The position numbers and the translations under genes are program-made. Positions 43,101 through 52,251 of a stretch of DNA of 64,000 nt are shown here, one piece after another. Under the pieces are notes generated by a model. The model worked only from the letters and a program-made list of their open reading frames with translations. It was not told where the DNA came from and did no database searches. Position 1 is the first letter of the stretch. Each line of letters begins with the position of its first letter. Origin of the DNA: Pseudomonas aylmerensis (GTDB taxonomy: Bacteria; Pseudomonadota; Gammaproteobacteria; Pseudomonadales; Pseudomonadaceae); the NCBI RefSeq assembly GCF_001702265.1, contig NZ_MAUE01000014.1:1-64000 (forward strand), read 5' to 3'.

Positions 43101-44390
43101 ATGCGCGAAGCGTTGAATCAAGGCCTGATCGACTTCCTCAAGGCCTCCCCTACTCCTTTTCATGCCACCGCCGCCCTGGCCCAGCGCCTCGAAGCCGCCG
43201 GCTACCAGCGTCTCGACGAGCGCGAAACCTGGACCACCGAAGCCAACGGTCGCTACTACGTGACCCGCAACGACTCCTCGATCATCGCCTTCAAGCTCGG
43301 CCGCCACTCGCCGCTGCTGGGCGGCATCCGCCTGGTCGGCGCCCACACCGACAGCCCGTGCCTGCGCGTCAAGCCGCAGCCGGAACTGCAGCGCCAGGGT
43401 TTCTGGCAGTTGGGCGTCGAAGTCTACGGCGGCGCGCTGCTGGCGCCGTGGTTCGACCGTGACCTGTCCCTCGCGGGCCGTGTCACCTTCCGCCGTGACG
43501 GCAAGGTCGAAAGCCAGCTGATCGACTTCAAGCTCCCCATCGCCATCATTCCCAACCTGGCCATTCACCTGAACCGTGAAGCCAACCAGGGCTGGGCGAT
43601 CAATGCGCAGACCGAGTTGCCACCGATCCTCGCCCAATTTGCCGGCGATGAGCGCGTGGACTTCCGCGCCGTGCTCACCGAGCAACTGGCCCGCGAACAT
43701 GGGCTGAACGCCGACGTGGTGCTCGACTACGAGCTGAGCTTCTACGACACCCAGAGCGCCGCCGTGATCGGCCTGAATGGCGACTTCATCGCCGGCGCAC
43801 GCCTGGACAACCTGTTGTCGTGCTACGCCGGCCTGCAAGCCTTGCTCACCAGCGAGACCGATGAAACCTGCGTGCTGGTGTGCAACGACCACGAAGAAGT
43901 CGGTTCCTGCTCGGCCTGCGGCGCCGATGGCCCGATGCTCGAACAGACCCTGCGGCGCTTGTTGCCGGAAGGTGATGAATTCGTACGCACCATTCAGAAA
44001 TCGCTGTTGGTGTCTGCGGACAATGCTCACGGCGTCCACCCCAACTACGCCGAAAAGCACGACGCCAACCACGGCCCCAAGCTCAACGCCGGCCCGGTGA
44101 TCAAGGTCAACAGCAACCAGCGCTACGCCACCAACAGCGAAACCGCCGGGTTCTTCCGCCACCTGTGCATGGCCCAGGAAGTACCGGTGCAAAGCTTTGT
44201 GGTGCGCAGCGACATGGGCTGCGGCTCCACCATCGGCCCGATCACTGCCAGCCACCTGGGCGTGCGCACCGTGGACATCGGCCTGCCGACGTTTGCCATG
44301 CACTCCATCCGTGAACTGTGCGGCAGCCATGACCTGGCGCATCTGGTGAAGGTACTCGGCGCGTTCTACGCGAGCCGCGACCTGCCCTGA
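43101..44390 (+). CDS. apeB: M18 family aminopeptidase
   Basis: A 429-residue cytoplasmic metallo-aminopeptidase that removes acidic N-terminal residues from peptides. Two metals are held by His and Asp in [13 protein letters not shown] near residue 78, Asp in ARLDNLLS, Glu pair in NDHEEVGS near 260 and the His near the C-terminus (FAMHSIRE). [15 protein letters not shown] is the family signature. A start at ATG 43101 follows CTGGAG. A repeat-rich gap precedes it. Confidence 0.94.
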   Translation: MREALNQGLIDFLKASPTPFHATAALAQRLEAAGYQRLDERETWTTEANGRYYVTRNDSSIIAFKLGRHSPLLGGIRLVGAHTDSPCLRVKPQPELQRQGFWQLGVEVYGGALLAPWFDRDLSLAGRVTFRRDGKVESQLIDFKLPIAIIPNLAIHLNREANQGWAINAQTELPPILAQFAGDERVDFRAVLTEQLAREHGLNADVVLDYELSFYDTQSAAVIGLNGDFIAGARLDNLLSCYAGLQALLTSETDETCVLVCNDHEEVGSCSACGADGPMLEQTLRRLLPEGDEFVRTIQKSLLVSADNAHGVHPNYAEKHDANHGPKLNAGPVIKVNSNQRYATNSETAGFFRHLCMAQEVPVQSFVVRSDMGCGSTIGPITASHLGVRTVDIGLPTFAMHSIRELCGSHDLAHLVKVLGAFYASRDLP

Positions 44391-44416
44391 TCTCGGCAAC
44401 TGACTGCGGTCAGAAC

Positions 44417-44506
44417 TGTGGGAGCGGGCTTGCTCGCGAAGGCGGTGTGTCAGCCACTGAATCGGCTGACTGATGTATAGCCTTCGCGAGCAAGCCCGCT
44501 CCCACA
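44417..44506. repeat. REP pair (REPIN-like)
   Basis: TGTGGGAGCGGGCTTGCTCGCGAAGGC and GCCTTCGCGAGCAAGCCCGCTCCCACA, arms nearly perfect, 35-base spacer. Confidence 0.9.
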
Positions 44507-44600
44507 TTCATTTCTACGCACACCTGATCTGTATCACCTGCATTTTCTGCAATCCGGCCTAGACTTGTCAGAATTCCCACTCTGACAAGGCCGTCGCCCG

Positions 44601-44777
44601 ATGATCTCCATGTCCTCCTTCCACGCCATGCTTATCCCTATTGTGATCGGCATGATCATGCTCGCGGTCGGCTTCAACTTTCGTGACAAACCTGCCGGGG
44701 TGTTCGGCATGTGGGTGGGCATGCTGCTGATCCTGGGCACCGTGGTGTACAAGATCCTCGCCAAACTGGCCGAATGA
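44601..44777 (+). CDS. 58-residue membrane protein
   Basis: A short gene, starting ATG ATC TCC ATG and ending TGA at 44775. It encodes two hydrophobic helices (AMLIPIVIGMIMLAVGF and GVFGMWVGMLLILGTVVYKIL) joined by a charged turn (NFRDKPA). I do not know the family. The upstream ribosome site is weak (AAGG about 11 bases before), but helix pattern and codon use support it. It lies 72 bases before the mscS-type gene and may be co-expressed. Confidence 0.6.
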   Translation: MISMSSFHAMLIPIVIGMIMLAVGFNFRDKPAGVFGMWVGMLLILGTVVYKILAKLAE

Positions 44778-44849
44778 CAAATGCACTCGCATTGGGCATA
44801 GCGGCCTCGTACACTCGGTCAATTCGTCGTTTCCAAGGTTGACCGCCTC

Positions 44850-47018
44850 GTGCTTTCCCGTCTGTTCGCCCTGCCCTGTTACCTCCTGATCGCTCTGCTC
44901 ACGCTGCTGCCGCTCGCGCCTGCCCAGGCCGTGAGCCTGCCCGGCCTGCTGGGCAGCACCAACAAGACCCAACCCCAGGCCGAAGTGCCGCTCGGCCAGT
45001 CCCTGGACGAGGTGATCAAGACCCTGGAAAACGACCAGCAACGCACCCAGTTGCTGAGCGACCTGAAGAAACTGCGCGAAGCCACGCAAAAGGCCCAGCC
45101 GGCCGCCGAACAAGGCGTGCTCGGGTTGATCGGCAGTACGCTGTCAGGCCTCGAGCAACAGTTCTCCGGTGCCGACAGCCCGCTGGGACGCTGGTCCAAT
45201 GAAGTCGACCTGGCCAAGGATGAACTCGGCGCGCTGATGCTGCCGGCCAGCGAATGGCTGCCGATCATTTTCGGCTTTGCCTTGATCCTGGCGGTGTGGA
45301 GCCTGCTCGCAGCCGCGCTGATCTGGCTGAGCCACCGCGTGCGTGAGCGCTTCGGCCTGCCCGAGGAACTGCCGCAACACCCGCGCACCTGGGACATGCT
45401 GCGCTTTGCCCTGCGAAAACTGGGGCCGTGGCTGATCGCGCTGGTGATCACCGTGTACCTGAGCTACGCGCTGCCCTCTTCCCTGGGTAAATCCCTGGCG
45501 ATGGTGCTGGCCTACGCGCTGGTGGTCGGCACGTGTTTCTCGGCGATCTGCGTCATCGCGTTTTCGGTGCTGGACGGCCCCCACCGTCACCGCGCGCTGT
45601 ATATCCTGCGCCACCAGGCGTTTCGTCCGCTGTGGCTGATCGGCAGCTTTGCGGCCTTCGGCGAGGCGCTGAGCGACCCACGGATGATGCAGGCCCTGGG
45701 ACAGCACCTGGCGCACACTGCCGCGACCGTGGCGAATGTGATGGCCGCGCTGTCCACCGGCGTGTTCATCCTGCGCTTTCGTCGTCCGATCGCCCACCTG
45801 ATCCGCAACCAGCCGCTGTCCCGCCGCCTCACGCGCCGCGCCCTCAGCGACACCATCGAAATCATCGGTTCGTTCTGGTACATCCCGGCCTTGCTGCTGG
45901 TGGGTATCTCGCTGTTCGCCACCTTCGTGTCCGCCGGCGACACCAGCACCGCCCTGCGTCAGTCACTGTTGTGCACGGTGCTGCTGGTGTTGTGCATGGT
46001 GATCAACGGCCTGGTCCGCCGCCACGCCCTCAAGCCGCAACGTGGGCACAAGCGCCATGCGCTGTACTCCGAGCGCCTGAAAAGCTTCGTCTACACCCTG
46101 GCTCACCTGGTGGTGTGGCTAGTGTTTATCGAGCTGGGCCTGCGGGTCTGGGGCCTGTCGCTGATCCGCTTTACCGAAGGCGACGGCCATGAAATCAGCG
46201 TCAAGCTGTTCGGCCTGGGCGGCACGCTGCTGTTTGCCTGGCTGATCTGGATCCTCAGCGACACCGCGATCCACCACGCCCTCACCCGCTCGCGCAAAGG
46301 CCTGGCGAATGCCCGCGCGCAGACGATGATGCCGCTGATCCGCAACGTGCTGTTCGTGACCATCTTCATCATCGCGGCCATCGTCGCGCTGGCGAACATG
46401 GGCATGAACGTCACGCCCCTGCTGGCCGGTGCCGGTGTGATCGGCCTGGCCATCGGTTTCGGTGCACAGTCGCTGGTGGCGGACTTGATCACCGGCCTGT
46501 TCATCATCATCGAAGACTCCCTGGCCATCGATGACTACGTGGATGTCGGCGGCCACCTCGGCACGGTCGAAGGCTTGACCATCCGTACCGTGCGCCTGCG
46601 CGATATCGACGGCATCGTGCACACCATCCCGTTCAGCGAGATCAAGAGCATCAAGAACTACTCGCGGGAGTTCGGCTACGCGATCTTCCGCGTGGCGATC
46701 CCCTACAACATGGAAATCGACGACGCGATCAAGCTGATGCGCGATGTTGGCCAGAAGATGCGCAACGACCCGCTGCAACGCCGCAATATCTGGTCGCCGC
46801 TGGAGATCCAGGGGGTGGAAAGCTTCGAATCCGGCAGCGCGATCCTGCGCGCGCGGTTCAAGACGGCACCGATCAAGCAATGGGAAGTGTCGCGGGCGTT
46901 CAACTTGTCGCTCAAACGCCACCTGGACGAAGCCGGCCTGGACCTGGCCACCCCGCGCTTGAGCGTGCAGGTGGTGACGGGGGCGTCGGGCGGGTTGGAG
47001 AAAGAGAAGAACGCGTGA
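44850..47018 (+). CDS. Large MscS-family mechanosensitive channel
   Basis: A 722-residue inner-membrane channel that should open under membrane tension to release solutes. It has a signal peptide (LLIALLTLLPLAPAQA), a periplasmic helical part (about 30-125), several extra membrane helices (130-480) and the MscS core: pore helix NMGMNVTPLLAGAGVIGLAIGFGAQSLV near 515 (quoted in part) and the beta domain DSLAIDDYVDVGGHLGTVEGLTIRT. The layout resembles YbiO/YjeP-type channels. It starts at GTG 44850. Confidence 0.92.
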   Translation: MLSRLFALPCYLLIALLTLLPLAPAQAVSLPGLLGSTNKTQPQAEVPLGQSLDEVIKTLENDQQRTQLLSDLKKLREATQKAQPAAEQGVLGLIGSTLSGLEQQFSGADSPLGRWSNEVDLAKDELGALMLPASEWLPIIFGFALILAVWSLLAAALIWLSHRVRERFGLPEELPQHPRTWDMLRFALRKLGPWLIALVITVYLSYALPSSLGKSLAMVLAYALVVGTCFSAICVIAFSVLDGPHRHRALYILRHQAFRPLWLIGSFAAFGEALSDPRMMQALGQHLAHTAATVANVMAALSTGVFILRFRRPIAHLIRNQPLSRRLTRRALSDTIEIIGSFWYIPALLLVGISLFATFVSAGDTSTALRQSLLCTVLLVLCMVINGLVRRHALKPQRGHKRHALYSERLKSFVYTLAHLVVWLVFIELGLRVWGLSLIRFTEGDGHEISVKLFGLGGTLLFAWLIWILSDTAIHHALTRSRKGLANARAQTMMPLIRNVLFVTIFIIAAIVALANMGMNVTPLLAGAGVIGLAIGFGAQSLVADLITGLFIIIEDSLAIDDYVDVGGHLGTVEGLTIRTVRLRDIDGIVHTIPFSEIKSIKNYSREFGYAIFRVAIPYNMEIDDAIKLMRDVGQKMRNDPLQRRNIWSPLEIQGVESFESGSAILRARFKTAPIKQWEVSRAFNLSLKRHLDEAGLDLATPRLSVQVVTGASGGLEKEKNA

Positions 47019-47070
47019 GTGGGAAGGGACTGTGGTGGCCTGAGGTCTTGTTGGGTTGAACGGGGCTGTT

Positions 47071-47206
47071 GTGGTGAGCGGGCTTACACCCGCGTTGGGC
47101 TGCGTAGCGGCCCCCTCTCAAGAAAACACTCAGTGCATCAGGTAAACATCAGCGGCTGGTTTTGGGGCTGCTTCGCAGCCCAACGCGGGGCAAGCCCGCT
47201 CACCAC
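47071..47206. repeat. Large inverted repeat, second copy
   Basis: GTGGTGAGCGGGCTTACACCCGCGTTGGGCTGCG pairs with CGCAGCCCAACGCGGGGCAAGCCCGCTCACCAC (quoted loosely; exact pairing at GCGGGCTT, CGCGTTGGGCTGCG). It is related to 21555-21686 and, like it, is followed by short CTGCTCACCMCAA-type tandem units (47207-47250). Confidence 0.85.
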
Positions 47207-47306
47207 AAAAAGGCCTGCTCACCACAATAGCCCTGCTCACCCCAACAAGCTTTGAGGCTACAACAGGCCCGCATATCACACCAACCGAGCCTGCTGCAGC
47301 GCTGGC

Positions 47307-47528
47307 TCAGGACAGCGCGGCGCCGTCCATCTTCTGGCGCAGGCTCAACGGACGCATGTCGGTCCAGGTTTCTTCGATGTAGGCCAGGCATTCTTTCTTC
47401 AGGCCGCTCTTGCCCACGGTGCGCCAGCCTTCTGGCACCGCCTTGTAGTCGGGCCAGATGGAATACTGTTCTTCATGGTTGACCACTACCTGAAACAGGA
47501 TGTCGTCGCGGTCAAATACTGAGGTCAT
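47307..47528 (-). CDS. MbtH-like NRPS accessory protein
   Basis: A 73-residue MbtH-like protein that binds and activates adenylation domains of non-ribosomal peptide synthetases. The family core is clear: [10 protein letters not shown] near residue 18, [10 protein letters not shown] near 31 and the tail [15 protein letters not shown] with its conserved tryptophan and proline. The normal partner is the pyoverdine synthetase set, and pvdL lies 8 kb away. A PvdS-type promoter box (47590-47613) overlaps the end of pvdH. Confidence 0.95.
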   Translation of the reverse strand: MTSVFDRDDILFQVVVNHEEQYSIWPDYKAVPEGWRTVGKSGLKKECLAYIEETWTDMRPLSLRQKMDGAALS

Positions 47529-47589
47529 TGCTGTTCTCCATCGCTCAAAGGCTGGCTGCGCACCACGCGCAGCGCTGATATCTGTAGAA

Positions 47590-47613
47590 ACGTACCAAAG
47601 CGTAAAAAAATTA
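47590..47613 (-). promoter_or_regulatory. PvdS-type promoter box of the MbtH-like gene
   Basis: On the minus strand TAATT, 16 bases, CGT: one mismatch to the iron-starvation box TAAAT-N16-CGT used by the sigma factor PvdS. It overlaps the stop codon of pvdH and lies 62 bases before the gene. Confidence 0.55.
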
Positions 47614-49023
47614 GAGGCTGGCCACCGCTGCGGCCAGGGCGCGCCCGAAGATCTCGGCCACTCGGTCGACTTCGGCGGCGGTGATCACCAGCGGCGGCAG
47701 GAAGCGCACCACGCTGCCATGCCGGCCGCCGAGTTCCAGGATCAGGCCGCGCTTGAGGCATTCACGCTGCACCAGCGGCGCCAATTGGCGATGCACCGGT
47801 GGATGGCCCTGGATATCCAGGGTGCCCTCGGGGTCGACCAATTCCACGCCGAGCATCAACCCACGCCCGCGAATGTCGCCAAGGTGCGGGAATTCACGCT
47901 GCAGGATTCTCAGGTGTTCACCGAGGCGTTCGCCCATGGCGGCCGCGTGGCCAGCCAGGTCGTGTTCCTTGAGGTAGCGCATCACCGCCGAGCCCGCCGC
48001 CATGGCCATCTGATTGCCACGGAAGGTCCCGGCATGCGCACCCGGCAACCAGGTGTCGAGCCAGTCGCGATACACCACCACCGCCAACGGCAGGCTGCCG
48101 CCGATGGCCTTGGACATCACCACCACGTCGGGAATGATGCCGGCGTGTTCAAAGGCAAACATCTTGCCGGTACGGCCAAAACCGCTCTGGATTTCATCCA
48201 CGATCAACGCCACGCCGGCCTGCTCGGTGATCCGCCGCAAACCGCGCAGCCAGTCGAGATCGGCCGGGATCACGCCGCCCTCGCCCTGCACCACCTCGAC
48301 GATCACCGCCGCCGGCAGCAACACCCCGGCTTCCGGGTCATTGAGCAGGTTCTCCAGGTAATGCAGGTTGACCCGCACACCCTCGGTGCCGCCGAGCCCG
48401 AACGGGCAACGGTAGTCGTAGGGGTACGGCAGGAATTGCACGCCATTGCCGAGCAAGGCGCCCAAGGGTTTCTTCGGCCCCAGGCTGCCCATCAGGCTCA
48501 ACGCGCCCTGGCTCATGCCGTGGTAGCCGCCCTGGAACGACAACACCGTGCTGCGCCCGGTGGCGGTGCGCACCAGCTTCAACGCGGCTTCCACCGCGTC
48601 GGTGCCGGTCGGGCCGCAGAACTGGATCTTGGCTTCGCGCGCCAGCGCGGTCGGCAACAGGCCGAACAGGTCCTGCACGAACTGGTCCTTGACCGGCGTG
48701 GTCAGGTCCAGGGTGTGCAGGGGCAGTTCGTCACTGAGCACCTGCTGGATGGCTTCGATCACCACCGGGTGGTTATGCCCCAGCGCCAGGGTGCCGGCGC
48801 CGGCCAGGCAGTCGATGAAGCTGCGGCCTTCCACGTCTTCCACGTAGATACCCTTGGCGCGCTTGAGCGCCAGGGGAATGCGCCGCGGGTAACTGCGCGC
48901 GTTGGATTCCTGCTGGCGCTGTCGAGCCAGCAGCGGGGTTTCGTCGAACTGGTAGAGCGTTTCCGCGGGCGCCGGGCTGGCTTGCACCGGGGCATCTTCG
49001 ATACGGCTGATAGCGACTGACAT
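47611..49023 (-). CDS. pvdH: Diaminobutyrate-2-oxoglutarate aminotransferase
   Basis: A 470-residue class-III PLP aminotransferase that makes L-2,4-diaminobutyrate from aspartate semialdehyde for the pyoverdine chromophore. It shows [18 protein letters not shown] near residue 70, [15 protein letters not shown] near 135, [19 protein letters not shown] near 260 and the PLP lysine in [13 protein letters not shown] near 290. I use the ATG at 49021-49023 ([10 protein letters not shown]). A perfect PvdS box lies about 95 bases upstream. The last module of pvdL has a Dab-type code, matching the product. Confidence 0.94.
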   Translation of the reverse strand: MSVAISRIEDAPVQASPAPAETLYQFDETPLLARQRQQESNARSYPRRIPLALKRAKGIYVEDVEGRSFIDCLAGAGTLALGHNHPVVIEAIQQVLSDELPLHTLDLTTPVKDQFVQDLFGLLPTALAREAKIQFCGPTGTDAVEAALKLVRTATGRSTVLSFQGGYHGMSQGALSLMGSLGPKKPLGALLGNGVQFLPYPYDYRCPFGLGGTEGVRVNLHYLENLLNDPEAGVLLPAAVIVEVVQGEGGVIPADLDWLRGLRRITEQAGVALIVDEIQSGFGRTGKMFAFEHAGIIPDVVVMSKAIGGSLPLAVVVYRDWLDTWLPGAHAGTFRGNQMAMAAGSAVMRYLKEHDLAGHAAAMGERLGEHLRILQREFPHLGDIRGRGLMLGVELVDPEGTLDIQGHPPVHRQLAPLVQRECLKRGLILELGGRHGSVVRFLPPLVITAAEVDRVAEIFGRALAAAVASL

Positions 49024-49117
49024 CTCTCGATCCCTCAATACGCTGATGATGGTGACCAAACTGCCGATCCGTTGGCGTCTGGCCCAAGGGCATGCGCACG
49101 GATTTCCTGTTCTGGAA

Positions 49118-49141
49118 ACGCACCAGCGAGAAGAGGATTTA
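49118..49141 (-). promoter_or_regulatory. PvdS-type iron-starvation promoter box of pvdH
   Basis: On the minus strand TAAAT, exactly 16 bases, CGT, a perfect match to the consensus. It predicts induction by PvdS under iron limitation, with a leader of roughly 85 bases. Confidence 0.8.
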
Positions 49142-49185
49142 GGGGACAGTGACGGTTAACGGATGGATGAGCCTCGCGCCCGGCG

Positions 49186-49953
49186 TCACAACCCGAGGTA
49201 TTTTTCGTTCAGCGCATACAAAATCGCGCAGGTCTCCGCATCCAGGCACCCGCCGTAATCCCGCGGGCGAAAGTGCATCTGGAAGGCGCGCGTGCGCCAC
49301 TCGAACATCTGGCGATTCTGCGCCGGTTTATAGCCATAGCGCTGGAACGCCCGCTCCACCTCCACTTCAGGCGGCAACCCCAGGCGAAACCGGCGCTGGT
49401 ACATGGCCCGCGTCGACTCGTCAAACCACGCGCCCACTCCCGCCTCGAACAACGTGCGCCACGGCAGGCGCGGCCCCGGGTCACTCTTGCGCCAGTAGGC
49501 CACGTCCGAGTGCCCCAGCACGTCGGCCGGGCCGATCTGCGGATGGCGCCCCAGGATGTCGCGCATCAGGGCGATGAGCACCTCCACCTGCGCCTGGCTG
49601 TACGCGGGAAAGGTAAACACCCCGCCATCGTCGCGCGCCAGATTGACGATCTCGATGCCGATCGCCCGGCTGTTGAGGTTGTCACGCCCGCCCCAATGGC
49701 TGGCCCCGGCATGCCACGCACGCAGGTCCTCGCCCACCAGGCGAAAGACGCGCAACTCTTCATACCCGGCGGCGCGGTAGCCGGGCTCATCGGGGTCGGG
49801 CAGCAGATAGTGAGCGCTGACCCCGTTCTGCGTCAGGGTCCGCAAGGACGAGGCGAAAGGCGCCGCGGTGTAGTGCAGGACCACCTGACGCACGGGCTCG
49901 CCGCTGCGTTCGTTGAAGTCCCGGGCAGGGAAACTGGTATCGATGACCAACAT
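49186..49953 (-). CDS. AmpDh3-like N-acetylmuramoyl-L-alanine amidase
   Basis: A 255-residue zinc amidase that cuts the lactyl-amide bond of peptidoglycan. Zinc ligands are His in VVLHYTAAPF near residue 27 and in LGHSDVAYWRKSDPGP near 145, with the WHAG segment near 80; a C-terminal peptidoglycan-binding-like domain ends FQMHFRPRDYGG. It closely resembles P. aeruginosa AmpDh3 and likewise has no signal peptide (AmpDh3 has been reported as a type VI secretion substrate). Its link to the neighbouring pvd genes is probably only positional. Confidence 0.9.
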   Translation of the reverse strand: MLVIDTSFPARDFNERSGEPVRQVVLHYTAAPFASSLRTLTQNGVSAHYLLPDPDEPGYRAAGYEELRVFRLVGEDLRAWHAGASHWGGRDNLNSRAIGIEIVNLARDDGGVFTFPAYSQAQVEVLIALMRDILGRHPQIGPADVLGHSDVAYWRKSDPGPRLPWRTLFEAGVGAWFDESTRAMYQRRFRLGLPPEVEVERAFQRYGYKPAQNRQMFEWRTRAFQMHFRPRDYGGCLDAETCAILYALNEKYLGL

Positions 49954-50003
49954 AAGAACTGTCCTTTTCAGTACAGGCCGAGTCTTTCGGCCCGTTCAAG
50001 CGC

Positions 50004-50051
50004 AAAAAAATTACCGCCATCCTGAAGGGTTGATCTTCAGCAGGGCGGTAA
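50004..50051 (-). terminator. Rho-independent terminator of the sensor kinase gene
   Basis: Read on the minus strand, TTACCGCC and GGCGGTAA form the base of a hairpin with an inner CTGAAG/CTTCAG stem, followed by a run of seven T residues. It follows the kinase stop by about 25 bases. Confidence 0.85.
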
Positions 50052-50075
50052 CTATTTGGCACATGAGAAAACGGA

Positions 50076-51398
50076 TCAGCGTCGCAACGGCATGCCCAGG
50101 TCGACGCGCAGGCCATCGGCCTGGCTGTCGAATGTCAATGAGCAGGAACACCGCTGCACGATGGCCTGCACGATCGCCAGGCCCAGGCCACAGCCTTCGC
50201 TGTTGCCATTGCGCCAGAAGCGTTGGGTAAGGTACTGCAGGTCCTCGGCGGAAATCTGCGTGCCGTGGTCACGCACGCGGAACACCACCTGATCGCCAGC
50301 GTTGAACACATTCAGCTCTACCCGGGTGTCGGCCGGGGTGTGGCGCAAGGCGTTGTCCAGCAGGTTGCGCAGGGCCGCGACGGCCAGGCCCACCGGCATT
50401 TCCACCGGAGCGCTGGTGAGGGTGTCTGCCAGGACCAGGTCGATGCGCTGGTTGTCGCCGGCGTTCGCATCCTCGATCGCCAGCCGCGCGACTTCCTCGG
50501 CGCTGGACTGCAAGCCGTCGTCGAATGACAGGCTGCCCTCTACCCGCGCCAGTAGCAGCAATTGCTCCAGGGTCCGGTGCAGGCGGTCGGCGCCTTCCTC
50601 GGCGTGGGCCAGCGACTGGTCGCGCGCCGCGCCCTCGGTCATGCGCGCGACTTGCAGGTGGGTCTTGATCGCGGTCAGTGGGCTACGCAACTCGTGGGCC
50701 GCATCGCCGGTCAGGCGGCGTTCGCGCTCGATGGTCTTGGCGATGCGCTGCAGCAGTTGGTTCTGCGTATCGAGCAGCGGCTTGAGCTCGCTGGGCAACG
50801 GGTGAATCTGCAGCGGCTCGAGGGAATCGGCGCTGCGGCGCATCAGCGCGTCACGCATGCGATTGAGCGGCAACAGGCTCTGGCCGATGCCTAGCCACAA
50901 CAGGCACAGGCAACCCAGCATCGCCACGCCGACCGGCACCGAAGCGGCCAGCAGGATCGACAGGTTCAGCGCCTCGCGCTCCACCTGGCGGTCGGCGGTG
51001 GTGATCAGCAGGTCGCCACGCGACAGGGTAAAACTGCGCCAGCCCACACCGTCAACCACCTGGTCGCGGAAGCCGCTCTTGCGCGACTCCAGGCCCTCTT
51101 CCGGGGTGGTATGGCTGCGCGCGAGGATTTCGCCGCGCAGGGAGCTGACCTGGCAGGCCATGCCGCCCGGCACATGCAGTTGTTCGGCGCTGAAATGCGC
51201 GCCGCCGCTGACACTCGCCAGCCCCGGCATTTGCTCGGTCAGCCCCGCTACCATGCGCGCGGACGCCACCAGGCGCTGGTCGAGGGAAAACATCATCTGG
51301 TTGCGCAGGTCGTTGAGCATCCAGGCCGCTGCCAGGGCCCAGATAAGCACAAAAGCGGCGCCCAACTTGAAGGTCAGGCGCAGGCGCAGGCTTTTCAC
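50076..51398 (-). CDS. Sensor histidine kinase, QseC/PmrB-like
   Basis: A 440-residue inner-membrane kinase: helix 1 (LGAAFVLIWALAAAWML), a periplasmic sensor of about 120 residues (35-150), helix 2 (ILLAASVPVGVAMLGCLCLLWLG), then HisKA with the phospho-acceptor His in GDAAHELRSPLTAI near residue 235 and the ATPase domain (ALRNLLDNALRHTP, GCGLGLAIVQAIV). The signal is unknown. Its start overlaps the stop of the response regulator by four bases. Confidence 0.92.
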   Translation of the reverse strand: MKSLRLRLTFKLGAAFVLIWALAAAWMLNDLRNQMMFSLDQRLVASARMVAGLTEQMPGLASVSGGAHFSAEQLHVPGGMACQVSSLRGEILARSHTTPEEGLESRKSGFRDQVVDGVGWRSFTLSRGDLLITTADRQVEREALNLSILLAASVPVGVAMLGCLCLLWLGIGQSLLPLNRMRDALMRRSADSLEPLQIHPLPSELKPLLDTQNQLLQRIAKTIERERRLTGDAAHELRSPLTAIKTHLQVARMTEGAARDQSLAHAEEGADRLHRTLEQLLLLARVEGSLSFDDGLQSSAEEVARLAIEDANAGDNQRIDLVLADTLTSAPVEMPVGLAVAALRNLLDNALRHTPADTRVELNVFNAGDQVVFRVRDHGTQISAEDLQYLTQRFWRNGNSEGCGLGLAIVQAIVQRCSCSLTFDSQADGLRVDLGMPLRR

Positions 51399-52075
51399 GA
51401 CACGTCCTCTCCCCCGTCCGCCGGCCCGAGGCGGTAGCCCAGGCCACGCACGGTTTCGACGATGCCATTGCCCAATTTGCGCCGCAGGTGGTGGATATGC
51501 ACGTTGAGGGCGTTGCTTTCCAGTTCGTCGTTGAAGCCGTAGACGCTGTCCTTGAGCTGTTCGCTGGACAGCACCCGGCCCTTGTTATGCAGCAGGGCCT
51601 GCAGCAGCGCCTGCTCGCGGCGCGACAGGTCGACCGGCTGGCCGCCGAGGAAGGTCTCGCGGCTGCTGGGGTCATAGGCCAGGCGGCCGTGCTCGATCAG
51701 GTTGACGCTGCGCCCCGCCACGCGCCGCAGCAGGGTCTGCAGGCGGGCGGCGAGTTCACGCAGGTCGAATGGCTTGAGCAAATAGTCGTCGGCCCCGGCT
51801 TGCAGGCCGTCGACACGATTGGTCACCGAATCTCGCGCGGTGAGGATCAGCACCGGGATTTCGAGGCCCTGGCTGCGCTGCTGCTGCAACAGCTTGAGGC
51901 CATCTTCGTCGGGCAGGCCGAGGTCGAGCACCATGATGTCGAACGTGGCCGCCTTGAGCATCGCCCGCGCCGCCGCCGCCGTGGCCACGTGCTCGACGGT
52001 AAAGCCCTGGGCGCCAAGGCCGGCGACGATGCCGCTGGCGATCAGCTTGTCGTCTTCACAGACCAGTACGTGCAT
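51395..52075 (-). CDS. OmpR/PmrA-family response regulator
   Basis: A 226-residue regulator with an N-terminal receiver (acidic pair CEDD at 7-10, phospho-acceptor Asp in MVLDLGLPDEDG near 51, Lys in LLKPFD near 102) and a C-terminal winged helix (SRREQALLQALLHNKGRVLS, VHIHHLRRKLG). It resembles QseB/PmrA. It is divergent from dsbD, and a PmrA-type direct repeat lies in the shared gap, so it probably controls itself and the dsb operon. Confidence 0.93.
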   Translation of the reverse strand: MHVLVCEDDKLIASGIVAGLGAQGFTVEHVATAAAARAMLKAATFDIMVLDLGLPDEDGLKLLQQQRSQGLEIPVLILTARDSVTNRVDGLQAGADDYLLKPFDLRELAARLQTLLRRVAGRSVNLIEHGRLAYDPSSRETFLGGQPVDLSRREQALLQALLHNKGRVLSSEQLKDSVYGFNDELESNALNVHIHHLRRKLGNGIVETVRGLGYRLGPADGGEDVS

Positions 52076-52187
52076 GGTGAACCCTTCATGAAAGATGGGG
52101 AGGATTAAAGGTGTCGCGGATTAAGCGCCGATTATGCCGTGAAAAGAGGCGCGCTCAGTCATCCCCTTCACTTTAGAATAGCGCCCG

Positions 52188-52204
52188 GTTAATCATCGGT
52201 TAAT
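52188..52204. promoter_or_regulatory. PmrA/QseB-type operator GTTAAT-N5-GTTAAT
   Basis: GTTAAT at 52188-52193 and 52199-52204, period 11, within the larger repeat GGTTAATCA-TC-GGTTAATCA. PmrA-like regulators bind CTTAAT-N5-CTTAAT. The site is 48 bases before the dsbD start and 113 bases before the response regulator start. Confidence 0.68.
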
Positions 52205-52251
52205 CAACGCCACACATTGTGTGCCTACTTGCATCGAACTAAGGCTTGACC

